From positions 1 through 8,507 of the forward strand of contig JAPXMM010000111.1 in NCBI GenBank assembly GCA_033809015.1: 8,507 nucleotides of DNA. The letters run 5' to 3'. This DNA comes from DTU049 sp033809015. GTDB taxonomy: Bacteria > Bacteroidota > Bacteroidia > Bacteroidales > DTU049. Positions 1 to 6,705 of this stretch are shown piece after piece. The notes under the pieces were generated by a model, which did no database searches, was not told where the DNA came from, and worked only from the letters and a program-made list of their open reading frames with translations. A program made the translations under genes and the position numbers. Each line of letters starts with the position of its first letter. The stretch's first letter is position 1.

Positions 1-107
1 ACCATATATGGACTAGCATAGAGTGTCTTGTCTAGGTGCCCACTGCTATATATTTGCTGGCCATTCATGTAGTTTTGTATCACTCCACCTGTGAGCTTCC
101 ATACTCT
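1..107. repeat. 107-bp exact terminal direct repeat, left copy
   Basis: Bases 1-107 match 8401-8507 with no difference and in the same orientation. The stretch lies inside the RHS core coding sequence (YLYDGGGERVW to YASPYM region). Removing one copy leaves exactly 8400 bp and keeps the reading frame across the junction. This can be an assembly overlap of a circular path or a genuine repeated RHS core. Confidence 0.98.
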
Positions 108-779
108 TTCGCCCCCTCCATCATATAGATATGCAGATATCTGTGGCATATCTCCCTCATCATGCACTGCTACTAGCCTATCCTCATTATCCCAACATTG
201 ATACCTTCTGCCCTGCGGAGTATTTCTAAATATCATATTACCATTACCATCCCATTCATATACATTTTCACCTGCGTTAGTTACTTGATGAGGTCTACCA
301 TTATATTGATAGTCTCTGTTGTAGTCTATATTATTCACTCCACCATTTATTAAAGTTTGACCATATAGTTGTTTATTTGTTATATTGCCAGATGGGCTGT
401 AGCTCATATTCAAATTGTAATACATGTTACCATTATGATTAGATTCGAAATTACCTCCTGAATGTATTAGTCTATATAGTTCATCATATTTATAATCATA
501 CTTATAAGGTCCACCAGCTCCATTATATACATATTCCCCATTATTAGATTGATGTAAAATATTACCTACTCCATCATAGCCATAATCTATATCATGCATT
601 TTTAGCCCATTTGCGTCATAGCTTTTTAGATTTTTTAATCTGCGATTTAATGGGTCATAGTAATATTCACTATATGTTCCATTACCATAGCGTATATTAG
701 TACGACTATCAAATTTGTTGTTCCTCAGGCCAATATACTGTTCATATAAAAACAAATACTGCATATACAGTTCTTTCAT
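1..779 (-). CDS. RHS/YD-repeat core protein, 5' part, runs off the left edge
   Basis: This is the first 259 codons of an RHS-repeat protein and it has no stop before base 1. The product would form part of the beta-cage shell that encloses a C-terminal toxin. YD-type repeats are visible in order: YYDPLNRR (about residue 43), YGYDGVGN, YKYDELYR, YQYNGRP, YEWDGNGN, CWDNEDR and YLYDGGGERVW. The frame opens after a TAA at 789-791, so ATG at 777-779 is the only sensible start, 25 nt after the stop of the preceding immunity gene. No signal peptide, trafficking domain or N-terminal RHS repeats are present: the protein starts almost directly in the repeats, so it is 5'-truncated compared with usual RHS proteins of well over 1000 residues. 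The last 107 bases are identical to 8401-8507, so the frame continues perfectly into the RHS piece at the right end if the molecule is circular or tandem. RHS assignment is secure; the true start and the downstream end are not. Confidence 0.85.
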   Translation of the reverse strand, partial: MKELYMQYLFLYEQYIGLRNNKFDSRTNIRYGNGTYSEYYYDPLNRRLKNLKSYDANGLKMHDIDYGYDGVGNILHQSNNGEYVYNGAGGPYKYDYKYDELYRLIHSGGNFESNHNGNMYYNLNMSYSPSGNITNKQLYGQTLINGGVNNIDYNRDYQYNGRPHQVTNAGENVYEWDGNGNMIFRNTPQGRRYQCWDNEDRLVAVHDEGDMPQISAYLYDGGGERVWKLTGGVIQNYMNGQQIYSSGHLDKTLYASPYM

Positions 780-804
780 GGGTATTGATTATTAGATTTT
801 TTTA

Positions 805-1623
805 TTAATCAGGATTATATTTTGGGTTAATTTTAAATTTCTTTTTTTTATAGTACCCATTTTCATCAAACAATATCACCTCGTTCTCTGGTAGGCAAAC
901 AGAGGTCGGTATATCTTTTAAAGCTATATCTTCGATATATATAGTTTTATAATTTCTTTGCTTTTTACTAATTGTCATTTTCGGGAAGAAAAAACCATTA
1001 TCTCTCCAAAAAATCCAATTTGCTATATATTTATTTGATAGAGGTATTAATTTATTATGTTTTATAATTAAGGGAAATTCATTCATAAATAATGATTGAT
1101 CTGTCTCTAAATTCATTAATTTTATAATATTATAATTTATAGAACTCAAATGTAGATAATGAAAACAAAGTCGATGGTAACCTTTATAGTATAAGATTGG
1201 ATGTGTATATATGTAAAAATCCTGTTTCCCTTTTTCGAAATATAATTCATTTGTAGTAGTATCAAAAGGTATCGCTAATTCAAAAAAAATTTTAAATTTT
1301 TCTCCTTGCATTCTAAAAATGTTTTTTAATATAGCATAATCATTACAATTAAATTTGGGTTGCGTGTCATAAGTTCTAATCTCATATCTATCTTTTATTT
1401 TTGTAGAAATGAAAATTGTGTCGCCATTTCTATGATAATAGGCTGTATCTATTAAAGGTTCTTTCACTGAATTACTTAAAAAACTTATAGCACATAAACT
1501 ATCTGATATAAATTCTAAATGTCCTAAACCACCTTTACCATAGTAATGCGAACCTAAATCTTGACAATTAATAGTAATGTTTTGTAAAACTATAAAAATA
1601 AAAATATATAATTTAATCTTCAT
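805..1623 (-). CDS. Exported immunity candidate 4b, paralogue of the gene before it
   Basis: A 272-residue protein that I do not recognise by family. Residues 1-20 form a signal peptide (basic MKIK, hydrophobic IFIFIV core, cleavage probably near NCQ), so the mature protein should be periplasmic. It is a diverged paralogue of the gene immediately upstream (1620-2372): both carry an IDT-YY segment, an ISTKIK motif, an FPL-IK-x-KLIP-SN motif and a later FFP/YFP-x-M-x-x-SKK segment in the same order. Its ATG overlaps the stop of that gene by 4 nt (ATGA), which indicates translational coupling. Position behind an RHS tip with a HELKH toxin makes it a probable second immunity protein for that toxin, or immunity to a toxin variant since lost. 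The tail after about residue 245 is lysine-rich and longer than in the paralogue. The role is inferred from context only. Confidence 0.7.
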   Translation of the reverse strand: MKIKLYIFIFIVLQNITINCQDLGSHYYGKGGLGHLEFISDSLCAISFLSNSVKEPLIDTAYYHRNGDTIFISTKIKDRYEIRTYDTQPKFNCNDYAILKNIFRMQGEKFKIFFELAIPFDTTTNELYFEKGKQDFYIYTHPILYYKGYHRLCFHYLHLSSINYNIIKLMNLETDQSLFMNEFPLIIKHNKLIPLSNKYIANWIFWRDNGFFFPKMTISKKQRNYKTIYIEDIALKDIPTSVCLPENEVILFDENGYYKKKKFKINPKYNPD

Positions 1624-2372
1624 TTCTTTATATTTATTATTAATGGTTTATTGCGAAAACAATTTGTTTTTTGTAGACCTATATCTTGACTGTATTGAGC
1701 GACTGTATAATAAGATTTTTCTTTTTTACTTTTTTTCATTACAGGGAAATAATAATTATTATTAATCCAGCACTTTTGTTGTGCCTCATTGCTAATAGGT
1801 ATTAATTTCCCCTTTTTAATTTTTAAAGGAAATTCATTAAAATAATGGCCAATATTATATAAAGTATTAAATTTAATAGTAAAATATTTAGCACCTATCA
1901 CTGATAAATAAGGCTCTTTTACCAAAAATTTACTACTAGGCCATTCACAAAAGTATAATATCTCTCCATACTCTAATGGTGGTTGCATATTATTAAATAC
2001 TATTTGTTTATTAATATTGTCAAAGGGTAAAACAAATTGCTGAGTGAGAATATATGTTTTATCATCAAATTTTTTATACCTCTTAATAATCACTGGGCTA
2101 CCATCTAATATAGGTATAGCACTGTCTGATACTATTGTTGAATATATTTCCTTTATTTTAGTAGATATCCACATAGTATCATTTGTTTTTCTATAATAAA
2201 TCGTATCAATTATCTTTTTCCCTGGATAAAAAGAATTTAAACAAATTGTACCAATTGAGTCATTAATAAGTTCTAATCTACCAAATTTTTTCACACCAAA
2301 GTATAAACTCTGACCATATAGGTTAATTATCATAACATTAATAAACAAAATGAATAAAATTTTTTTGGTCAT
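1620..2372 (-). CDS. Exported immunity candidate 4a for the HELKH toxin
   Basis: A 250-residue protein of unrecognised family with an N-terminal signal peptide (MTKK, then a hydrophobic stretch ILFILFINVMII, cleavage likely after LYGQ), so it is expected in the periplasm. It starts 6 nt after the stop of the orphan RHS tip at 2379-3215 and ends in a 4-nt ATGA overlap with its paralogue. Visible landmarks are INDSIG, ISTKIK, FPLKIKKGKLIPISN and YYFPVMKKSKK. Toxin genes in RHS loci are almost always followed at once by their cognate immunity gene, and this is the nearest candidate. Codon use is extremely AT-rich, like the toxin part of the tip and unlike the RHS repeat. Function is inferred from position and export signal; no homologous fold is apparent to me. 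Confidence 0.72.
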   Translation of the reverse strand: MTKKILFILFINVMIINLYGQSLYFGVKKFGRLELINDSIGTICLNSFYPGKKIIDTIYYRKTNDTMWISTKIKEIYSTIVSDSAIPILDGSPVIIKRYKKFDDKTYILTQQFVLPFDNINKQIVFNNMQPPLEYGEILYFCEWPSSKFLVKEPYLSVIGAKYFTIKFNTLYNIGHYFNEFPLKIKKGKLIPISNEAQQKCWINNNYYFPVMKKSKKEKSYYTVAQYSQDIGLQKTNCFRNKPLIINIKK

Positions 2373-2378
2373 AACTTT

Positions 2379-3215
2379 TTATTTATTAAATAATATTCTA
2401 CAATTTGGACAATCATTATTCATATTATAAATAAATTGTTCTTTATAATGATAAACTGGAAACCCATCATATTGACTTGGTAGATTTACATCACCTGGAT
2501 AAATGGCAGGATCATATAGGGGTTGTATAAGTTCAAACGTTTTATTATGCGTCATCGTATTTCCAAAAAATAAATCTCCTCTAAATTTAGCTTGTACCTC
2601 TAAATCTCTAGAGTTATTAGTATTATATTGACTACCATTTTGTGCTATTGCAAATCCAAGCTTACCTTCATAATATTGATATGCATGTTTTAGTTCATGG
2701 GCCATTTCATCAAAAGTCCATGCTAGTATCTCTGAGCTCTGTTTTATATTTATATTAAATACATTTTGCCCAGATTCATTTTGACCTGCATATTTAAATT
2801 CTCCATCTGAATTTATATTAACCCCAAAATTCATTGTATATATATTGTCTTTATCATTTCTTAACTCAGAAATTTCACCTAATATTTTATTATATTCATT
2901 TACTTGTTTTTGATATTCACCATATTTTTTTGATGATATATCAAGTTTCTCCATTCTATCATTATATACTTTTAGTCTCATTGATATTTCATTTTCCAAT
3001 TTTTGAACGTATTTATCTGTTGCTTCATCAAATTCCATACCATTCGGATCTACCAGCACCACCGGATTATTCGCAGTATAGCAATATGGCGATAGCGATG
3101 GATACTTATCACTCATCGGATCCACGCTCAGCCACACACTCAGCTCACTATCATAGTATCTCGCTCCGAAATATGTGTAGCTGGTTTCGTTGTCTAGCTC
3201 CTTGGCGGTGTACAT
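2379..3215 (-). CDS. Orphan RHS tip with HExxH zincin-like toxin domain
   Basis: A 278-residue protein that starts inside the conserved RHS tip: residues 3-59 carry TAKELDNETSYTYFGARYYD, then VDPMSDKYPS and the terminal DPNG (56-59), where RHS shells normally end and the toxin begins. From residue 60 it is unique. Residues about 64-120 are charged and heptad-like, probably a coiled coil. HELKH at 173-177 is a textbook zincin site (H173, E174, H177); E206 in DLEVQAK, about 30 residues later, could be the third zinc ligand. I infer a zinc metallopeptidase toxin. It lacks the RHS cage and any secretion signal, so alone it is probably a silent reservoir cassette, delivered only after recombining into a full RHS gene. 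ATG at 3213-3215 is the only ATG after the upstream in-frame stop and sits exactly at the start of repeat homology. The immunity pair follows after 6 nt. Confidence 0.85.
   Translation of the reverse strand: MYTAKELDNETSYTYFGARYYDSELSVWLSVDPMSDKYPSLSPYCYTANNPVVLVDPNGMEFDEATDKYVQKLENEISMRLKVYNDRMEKLDISSKKYGEYQKQVNEYNKILGEISELRNDKDNIYTMNFGVNINSDGEFKYAGQNESGQNVFNINIKQSSEILAWTFDEMAHELKHAYQYYEGKLGFAIAQNGSQYNTNNSRDLEVQAKFRGDLFFGNTMTHNKTFELIQPLYDPAIYPGDVNLPSQYDGFPVYHYKEQFIYNMNNDCPNCRILFNK
3041..3210 (-). repeat. 170-bp RHS tip repeat, copy A
   Basis: Encodes the conserved end of the RHS shell from TAKEL to DPNG. It is one of four copies of identical length (others at 4493-4662, 6466-6635 and 7823-7992). 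The half nearest DPNG is identical to copy C for 71 bp (3040-3110 versus 6465-6535), while the TAKEL half resembles copies B and D. It is markedly GC-richer than its flanks. Confidence 0.93.
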
Positions 3216-3251
3216 AAAAATATTTTTGTTATGTAAAATTAATGAATCTTT
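3216..3251 (-). promoter_or_regulatory. Conserved leader upstream of orphan tip A
   Basis: Reading on the minus strand, this AT-rich segment runs from about AAAGATT through ATTAATTTTAC to the A/T-rich stretch abutting the ATG. It aligns over about 33 bases with only a few differences to the segment upstream of orphan tip B (4668-4706). It could carry a promoter (TAATTTTA is one base from the Bacteroidetes -7 element TAnnTTTG, but no clear -33 TTTG is present) or an A/U-rich translation enhancer. Conservation is seen; function is inferred. Confidence 0.4.
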
Positions 3252-3265
3252 TAAAAAGTATTATA

Positions 3266-3796
3266 CTAATCATGCCCTATAGATGAATATATTAACTCCC
3301 AATTTTTATTTTTTCTCAAAAAATAAAAATTGGTATAAACTCTATCATATGATAATATTATTCTAACATTAAAAAAAGCATAATTATCATAAAAGGCAAT
3401 ATTTGAAAATAAACAAACACATGTTTTTTTACGGGCATACTTTTTTGTATGCGAATAATAATCACATCCGCTTATTATTTTAATATTATTAAAATTACAA
3501 TTAATTTCTTTTATATTTGTTTTATTAATAAATTTAGTATAATCTATATTATTTTTTACTAAATTATCATCAAAAAATGTTTTATAAATTTCTAAATAAT
3601 TAACAAAATCATTTATTATTAATGGACTTTTAATTATATGTACATCTTTCTGACAATAATCTTCTTTTATTTGATGTTTTAAATCATAAATTACAGTAGA
3701 ATAAATTTCACATATGTCTCTATCATTTACTTGCGATTTCAATGAATAGAAATTTAAAAATAAAAAAATAAATAAAATTAAAATTTTTTCTAACAT
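3266..3796 (-). CDS. Exported immunity candidate 3 for the DELSH toxin
   Basis: A 176-residue protein of unrecognised family. A long signal peptide is clear (MLEK followed by ILILFIFLFLNFYSL, cleavage probably near LKSQ), so the mature protein should be in the periplasm. The C-terminal third has alternating beta-type segments (VCLFSNIAFYDN, YAFFNVRIIL, TNFYFLRKNKNWELI) ending in a basic-W-x-L pattern common in small Bacteroidota secreted proteins with an NTF2-like or cystatin-like layout; that fold is a guess. It begins 10 nt after the stop of the orphan tip at 3807-4667 and is followed by a 50-nt gap holding the leader of the next tip. It is the only gene between those two tips, so it is the sole immunity candidate for the DELSH toxin. 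The coding region is very AT-rich (bases 3481-3540 hold 4 G/C in 60). Confidence 0.7.
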   Translation of the reverse strand: MLEKILILFIFLFLNFYSLKSQVNDRDICEIYSTVIYDLKHQIKEDYCQKDVHIIKSPLIINDFVNYLEIYKTFFDDNLVKNNIDYTKFINKTNIKEINCNFNNIKIISGCDYYSHTKKYARKKTCVCLFSNIAFYDNYAFFNVRIILSYDRVYTNFYFLRKNKNWELIYSSIGHD

Positions 3797-3806
3797 ATTA
3801 TAATTT

Positions 3807-4667
3807 TTAATTATTTAACAAATCTAATCCAATATATTTTAATTCTTTAATATTATATTGTGGAATAGTAGGTAAATTAGAAGATGGAAACACTATATCA
3901 TCAGATGGATTAGGTTTTTCTATAATAACTTGTCCAGATTTGAATGGAATACCTATAGCATTAATGAAGTCAACTGCAACAACTCCAACTTTTACTCCAA
4001 ATCCAAAAATTTGACTATCTCCACCTCTATGTTTGGTGGGAGAAAGTTTAAATGTTTGATTACCTGGATTATTAATATTCTCTCCCGTACTAGTATTTAC
4101 TTTATTATATTCCATATCTCCACAATGACTTAATTCATCTATCAAAACCATAGCAACACCAAAAGCACTAAGCGCTAATTTTTCTATATCATTATTATCT
4201 ATACTACCTAAATAATTTAATATATCAGCACCTAAAGTAAAATTATTAGCATCATTAGCATGAGCATCAGATCCTTCTATGAGAGTTATTGATGGTCCTT
4301 TTCCATAAGTTAAATATTCAATTATCTTATCTTTAGATAAACCAGTTGTTAGTGAAAAAGCATTGATAAAATTTTCATTTTTTGAAAAAATTTCTATATT
4401 ATGTAAAATTGATTCAAATCTTTGTTGTGCTTGTTCTGATACATTACACCTTTCATAATCTTCTTTTGAAGGAGGATTTATTATCCACATGCCATTAGGA
4501 TCTATCAATATCACCGGATTCCCGCTACAATACATATACGCCGACGTGCTCGGATACTTATCGCTCATCGGATCTACACTCAGCCACACACTCAGCTCGC
4601 TATCATAGTAGCGTGCTCCGAAATATGTGTAGCTGGTCTCGTTGTCTAGCTCCTTGGCGGTGATCAT
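3807..4667 (-). CDS. Orphan RHS tip with degenerate zincin-like toxin domain (DELSH)
   Basis: A 286-residue protein opening directly in the RHS tip: TAKELDNETS at 3-12, FGARYYD at 16-22, then the STSAYMYCSGN version of the tip and DPNG at 56-59. The unique domain follows from residue 60. A helical segment around 165-185 ends in AMVLIDELSHCGD. It resembles the hydrophobic-HExxH-x-GD metallopeptidase motif seen in RHS-linked zincins, but the first histidine is Asp177; E178 and H181 are kept. The codon is GAT, one base from CAT. The domain may therefore be inactive, bind metal differently, or not be a zincin at all. Two in-frame TAA codons lie shortly upstream of the start, so ATG at 4665-4667 is the start. 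No secretion signal or cage is present, so this is a reservoir cassette. Immunity gene 3 starts 10 nt downstream. Confidence 0.8.
   Translation of the reverse strand: MITAKELDNETSYTYFGARYYDSELSVWLSVDPMSDKYPSTSAYMYCSGNPVILIDPNGMWIINPPSKEDYERCNVSEQAQQRFESILHNIEIFSKNENFINAFSLTTGLSKDKIIEYLTYGKGPSITLIEGSDAHANDANNFTLGADILNYLGSIDNNDIEKLALSAFGVAMVLIDELSHCGDMEYNKVNTSTGENINNPGNQTFKLSPTKHRGGDSQIFGFGVKVGVVAVDFINAIGIPFKSGQVIIEKPNPSDDIVFPSSNLPTIPQYNIKELKYIGLDLLNN
4493..4662 (-). repeat. 170-bp RHS tip repeat, copy B
   Basis: Second copy of the conserved TAKEL-to-DPNG segment. The DPNG half (STSAYMYCSGN type) matches copy D closely, including the run TCACCGGATTCCCGCTACAA on the plus strand, whereas the middle matches copies A and C. 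Bases 4561-4620 hold 33 G/C in 60, against about 4 in 60 in nearby immunity sequence. Confidence 0.93.
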
Positions 4668-4706
4668 AAAACAATATTTTTATTAGGTAAAATTAATAAT
4701 CTTTTT
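4668..4706 (-). promoter_or_regulatory. Conserved leader upstream of orphan tip B
   Basis: This segment aligns with the leader of orphan tip A: on the minus strand both read AAAGATT, an ATTAATTTTAC core, then an A-rich and T-rich run into ATG. It contains two consecutive in-frame TAA stops, so the conservation is not due to protein coding. A promoter or ribosome-loading role is possible but not shown. Confidence 0.4.
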
Positions 4707-4711
4707 CAAAT

Positions 4712-5269
4712 TTATTCGTAATAATATAAACCTTTTAAATTTAATGGTAATAATAAATTACATCCAACATAATTTAACTTAAATAAAATTTTATCTATAG
4801 AAATATTATATATGAAATGACTTGGTTTTTTGTCTTTATCATAATATTTAATTGCTTGTAATTCATATATTTCATCTATTTTTATTTTTTCACCTTTCTT
4901 TTTCCCATCACGTGGTTCTTTTAATGATAAAATTACATATTGTTTTTTATCGACTAAGTTTATTACCTCTATTAAATATGCTTTTCTGATGAATCTCTTT
5001 TGTTTTATTTTGTATGCTATAGCTTTATTATTTTTATAGTAATAATCTTGAAACTTAACTATCCCTAATTTACATTTTGGACAATCATATAAACTATTAC
5101 CTTCTATTTTTTCAATAGATATTACTTGAAATTTAGCTTTTATAGTATCTTTTTTAATAGAATCAGTATCTACTGTATCAATATCAATACTAAAACAATA
5201 AATATTATTGATAAATAAAATATTAAATATTAACAAAAAATAAAATGAAAATATTCTATGATTATTCAT
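4712..5269 (-). CDS. Exported immunity candidate 2b with CPxC motif
   Basis: A 185-residue protein with an N-terminal signal sequence (hydrophobic FSFYFLLIFNILFI, cleavage near IYC/FS) and a mature part that aligns end to end with the gene just upstream (5290-5877). Shared landmarks are DTI-AKF, CPKC (C63, C66), FIRKAY, SLKEPRDGKKKGEKIKI and the ending GLYYY. The CPxC pair could hold a metal or a disulfide; after export a disulfide is the simpler idea. It starts 20 nt after the stop of its paralogue and ends 44 nt before the next orphan tip. I do not recognise a named family. By position it is a second immunity gene to the HExxE toxin, either arisen by duplication or kept from a related cassette whose toxin has gone. 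A 58-bp stretch (4876-4933) is 55/58 identical to 5469-5526. Confidence 0.7.
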   Translation of the reverse strand: MNNHRIFSFYFLLIFNILFINNIYCFSIDIDTVDTDSIKKDTIKAKFQVISIEKIEGNSLYDCPKCKLGIVKFQDYYYKNNKAIAYKIKQKRFIRKAYLIEVINLVDKKQYVILSLKEPRDGKKKGEKIKIDEIYELQAIKYYDKDKKPSHFIYNISIDKILFKLNYVGCNLLLPLNLKGLYYYE

Positions 5270-5289
5270 ATTTATTTTTTTAAAAAATT

Positions 5290-5877
5290 CTAATCAGTTA
5301 TTTGATAATAATACAAACCATCTAAATTAACTGGTATAAGCACACCACACATTATACTCCATAAATCGAATTCTATACCATCTATAGTTACGAAGGTGTT
5401 TGAGCTATAATATCTAATTTCATCATTATTTATAGGATAATTTATTACTTTTAAATCATAAATTTCGCCTATTTTTATTTTTTCACTTTTCTTTTTCCTA
5501 TTACGTGGTTCTTTTAATGATAAAATATGATATATCTGACATTCTGCATTTTTGTCTTGTAATTCTACACTTATATAATATGCTTTTCTAATATAGCCTA
5601 GTCTTCTGTAATAATAATCAACACTTCCACTATTTTTATAATATATACCTAACGTCTTTACATACCTGAAAGTACATCTCGGGCAATCGAATCTGCAGAA
5701 ACCTTCTACTTTCTTTATAGATGCTATTTTGAATTTAGCTCGTATAGTATCTTTATTATTATTAATTGCTACTGTATCATTATTGCTATAACAGTAGTAT
5801 GATAATAATAAATTTATTAATAAGAAAATTAAAAATTGTTTTTTATTTTTTATATCTTTAATCACAACGTTTTTCAT
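5290..5877 (-). CDS. Exported immunity candidate 2a with CPxC motif
   Basis: A 195-residue protein, paralogue of the next gene downstream. After a basic N-terminus (MKNVVIKDIKNKKQ) comes a hydrophobic core FLIFLLINLLLSYY that should act as a signal peptide, with cleavage near YCYS; the n-region is long. The mature part carries DTIRAKF, C61-x3-C65-P-R-C68, YIRKAY, SLKEPRNRKKKSEKIKI and GLYYYQ. The ATG lies inside the end of the upstream toxin gene (20-nt overlap, 5858-5877), which suggests translational coupling so that immunity is made with the toxin. Family unknown. As the first gene behind the HExxE toxin it is the most likely cognate immunity protein, acting in the periplasm. Whether it or its neighbour does the neutralising cannot be told from sequence. 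Confidence 0.72.
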   Translation of the reverse strand: MKNVVIKDIKNKKQFLIFLLINLLLSYYCYSNNDTVAINNNKDTIRAKFKIASIKKVEGFCRFDCPRCTFRYVKTLGIYYKNSGSVDYYYRRLGYIRKAYYISVELQDKNAECQIYHILSLKEPRNRKKKSEKIKIGEIYDLKVINYPINNDEIRYYSSNTFVTIDGIEFDLWSIMCGVLIPVNLDGLYYYQITD

Positions 5878-6694
5878 ATATAACAGTATCTCTATCCAAA
5901 TAATAACCGTAAATGTTCTTTTTTATTTTAGGTATATTTGCTCCATCTATTATAGGTACTTTATGATATTCTCCGCACGAAATTAAATTTGCTCTTTTAT
6001 GTGCATCTTTATAAGTAGAGCCTGGTTCATTTGCGGATGGAGATCCAGTATTTCTATTTAATGCAATTTCACAACCAATAAATGCTTCAGCTACTTCATG
6101 AAGCATAGACTCACCTATGTAACTATGAGTATTTTCATCCATTTTACCCAAACCTTTTGGATTTACAAATTGATATCCTATAGCTTTTCTTTCACCATTT
6201 TCCTCCATAATTTCGTTACCCATATAAATACCTATGGCATATTCACCTTTATATAATATAGGCCTATCTCCTGCGGAAACTTGTATTTCTATGTCTGTTT
6301 TTTCAATAGCTTTAACTATAAACTGCTCTTTTAATGTCTTAGCTTTCCCTTCATATGATAATTCGCCTGTTTTTTCATTTCTTGTTATTTTTATATTCTT
6401 AAAATTATTCTGTAATTGTGATGTAGCCTCATCTGCCGCATCTCCTACAATATACACTTTCTCCCCATTCGGATCTACCAGCACCACCGGATTATTCGCA
6501 GTATAGCAATATGGCGATAGCGATGGATACTTATCGCTCATAGGATCCACACTCAGCCATCCACTCAGCTCACTATCATAGTAGCGTGCTCCGAAGTATG
6601 TGTAGTTGGTTTCGTTGTATAGCTCCTTGGCGGTGAATTTGTACCTGCTATCAAAAAAATTTTTTTTTATATAATTAATATTCCTAAATTTCAT
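5858..6694 (-). CDS. Orphan RHS tip with putative HExxE metallopeptidase toxin
   Basis: A 278-residue protein when started at ATG 6692-6694, 11 nt after the stop of the lipoprotein gene. The frame also has an ATG at 6722-6724 that would overlap that gene by 19 nt; I prefer the shorter form. Unlike the other two orphan tips it keeps a few more RHS residues (DSRYKF before TAKEL), joined to a short lysine- and isoleucine-rich leader (MKFRNINYIKKN). The tip ends in DPNG at about 74-77. The unique domain contains LHEVAEAFIG (H199, E200, E203) and AHKRA (H232), preceded by a serine-rich FVNPKGLG stretch. A histidine-glutamate pair with a further glutamate and a histidine about 30 residues later suggests a metal-dependent peptidase, but HExxE is not the standard HExxH. 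The tip has GW and a TAT for GAC change (ELYNET) not seen in its siblings. It overlaps the immunity gene 2a start. Confidence 0.78.
   Translation of the reverse strand: MKFRNINYIKKNFFDSRYKFTAKELYNETNYTYFGARYYDSELSGWLSVDPMSDKYPSLSPYCYTANNPVVLVDPNGEKVYIVGDAADEATSQLQNNFKNIKITRNEKTGELSYEGKAKTLKEQFIVKAIEKTDIEIQVSAGDRPILYKGEYAIGIYMGNEIMEENGERKAIGYQFVNPKGLGKMDENTHSYIGESMLHEVAEAFIGCEIALNRNTGSPSANEPGSTYKDAHKRANLISCGEYHKVPIIDGANIPKIKKNIYGYYLDRDTVIYEKRCD
6466..6635 (-). repeat. 170-bp RHS tip repeat, copy C
   Basis: Third copy of the conserved tip, of the SLSPYCYTANN type. Its DPNG half is base-for-base identical to copy A (6465-6535 versus 3040-3110), while the TAKEL half has private changes (ELYNETN, ELSGW). 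Homology to copy D extends beyond the 170 bp through the codons for RYKF. Confidence 0.93.
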
Positions 6695-6705
6695 TATTCT
6701 ATTAT

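Noticed and set aside
1577..1765. Short plus-strand open frames here and at 3930-4133, 6234-6506 and 7055-7252
   Set aside because: All lie opposite genes with clear motifs or signal peptides, and show hydrophobic composition typical of the reverse of AT-rich coding DNA.
2834..3217. Plus-strand open frame of 127 codons opposite orphan tip A
   Set aside because: It is the mirror of a well-supported minus-strand gene; the protein is low-complexity and its 3' part is only the reverse of the RHS tip repeat.
3250..3268. Palindrome AGTATAATACT followed by T-run after immunity gene 3, as a terminator
   Set aside because: The stem is five A/T-rich pairs with a one-base loop, which cannot fold stably; similar palindromes arise by chance in such AT-rich DNA.
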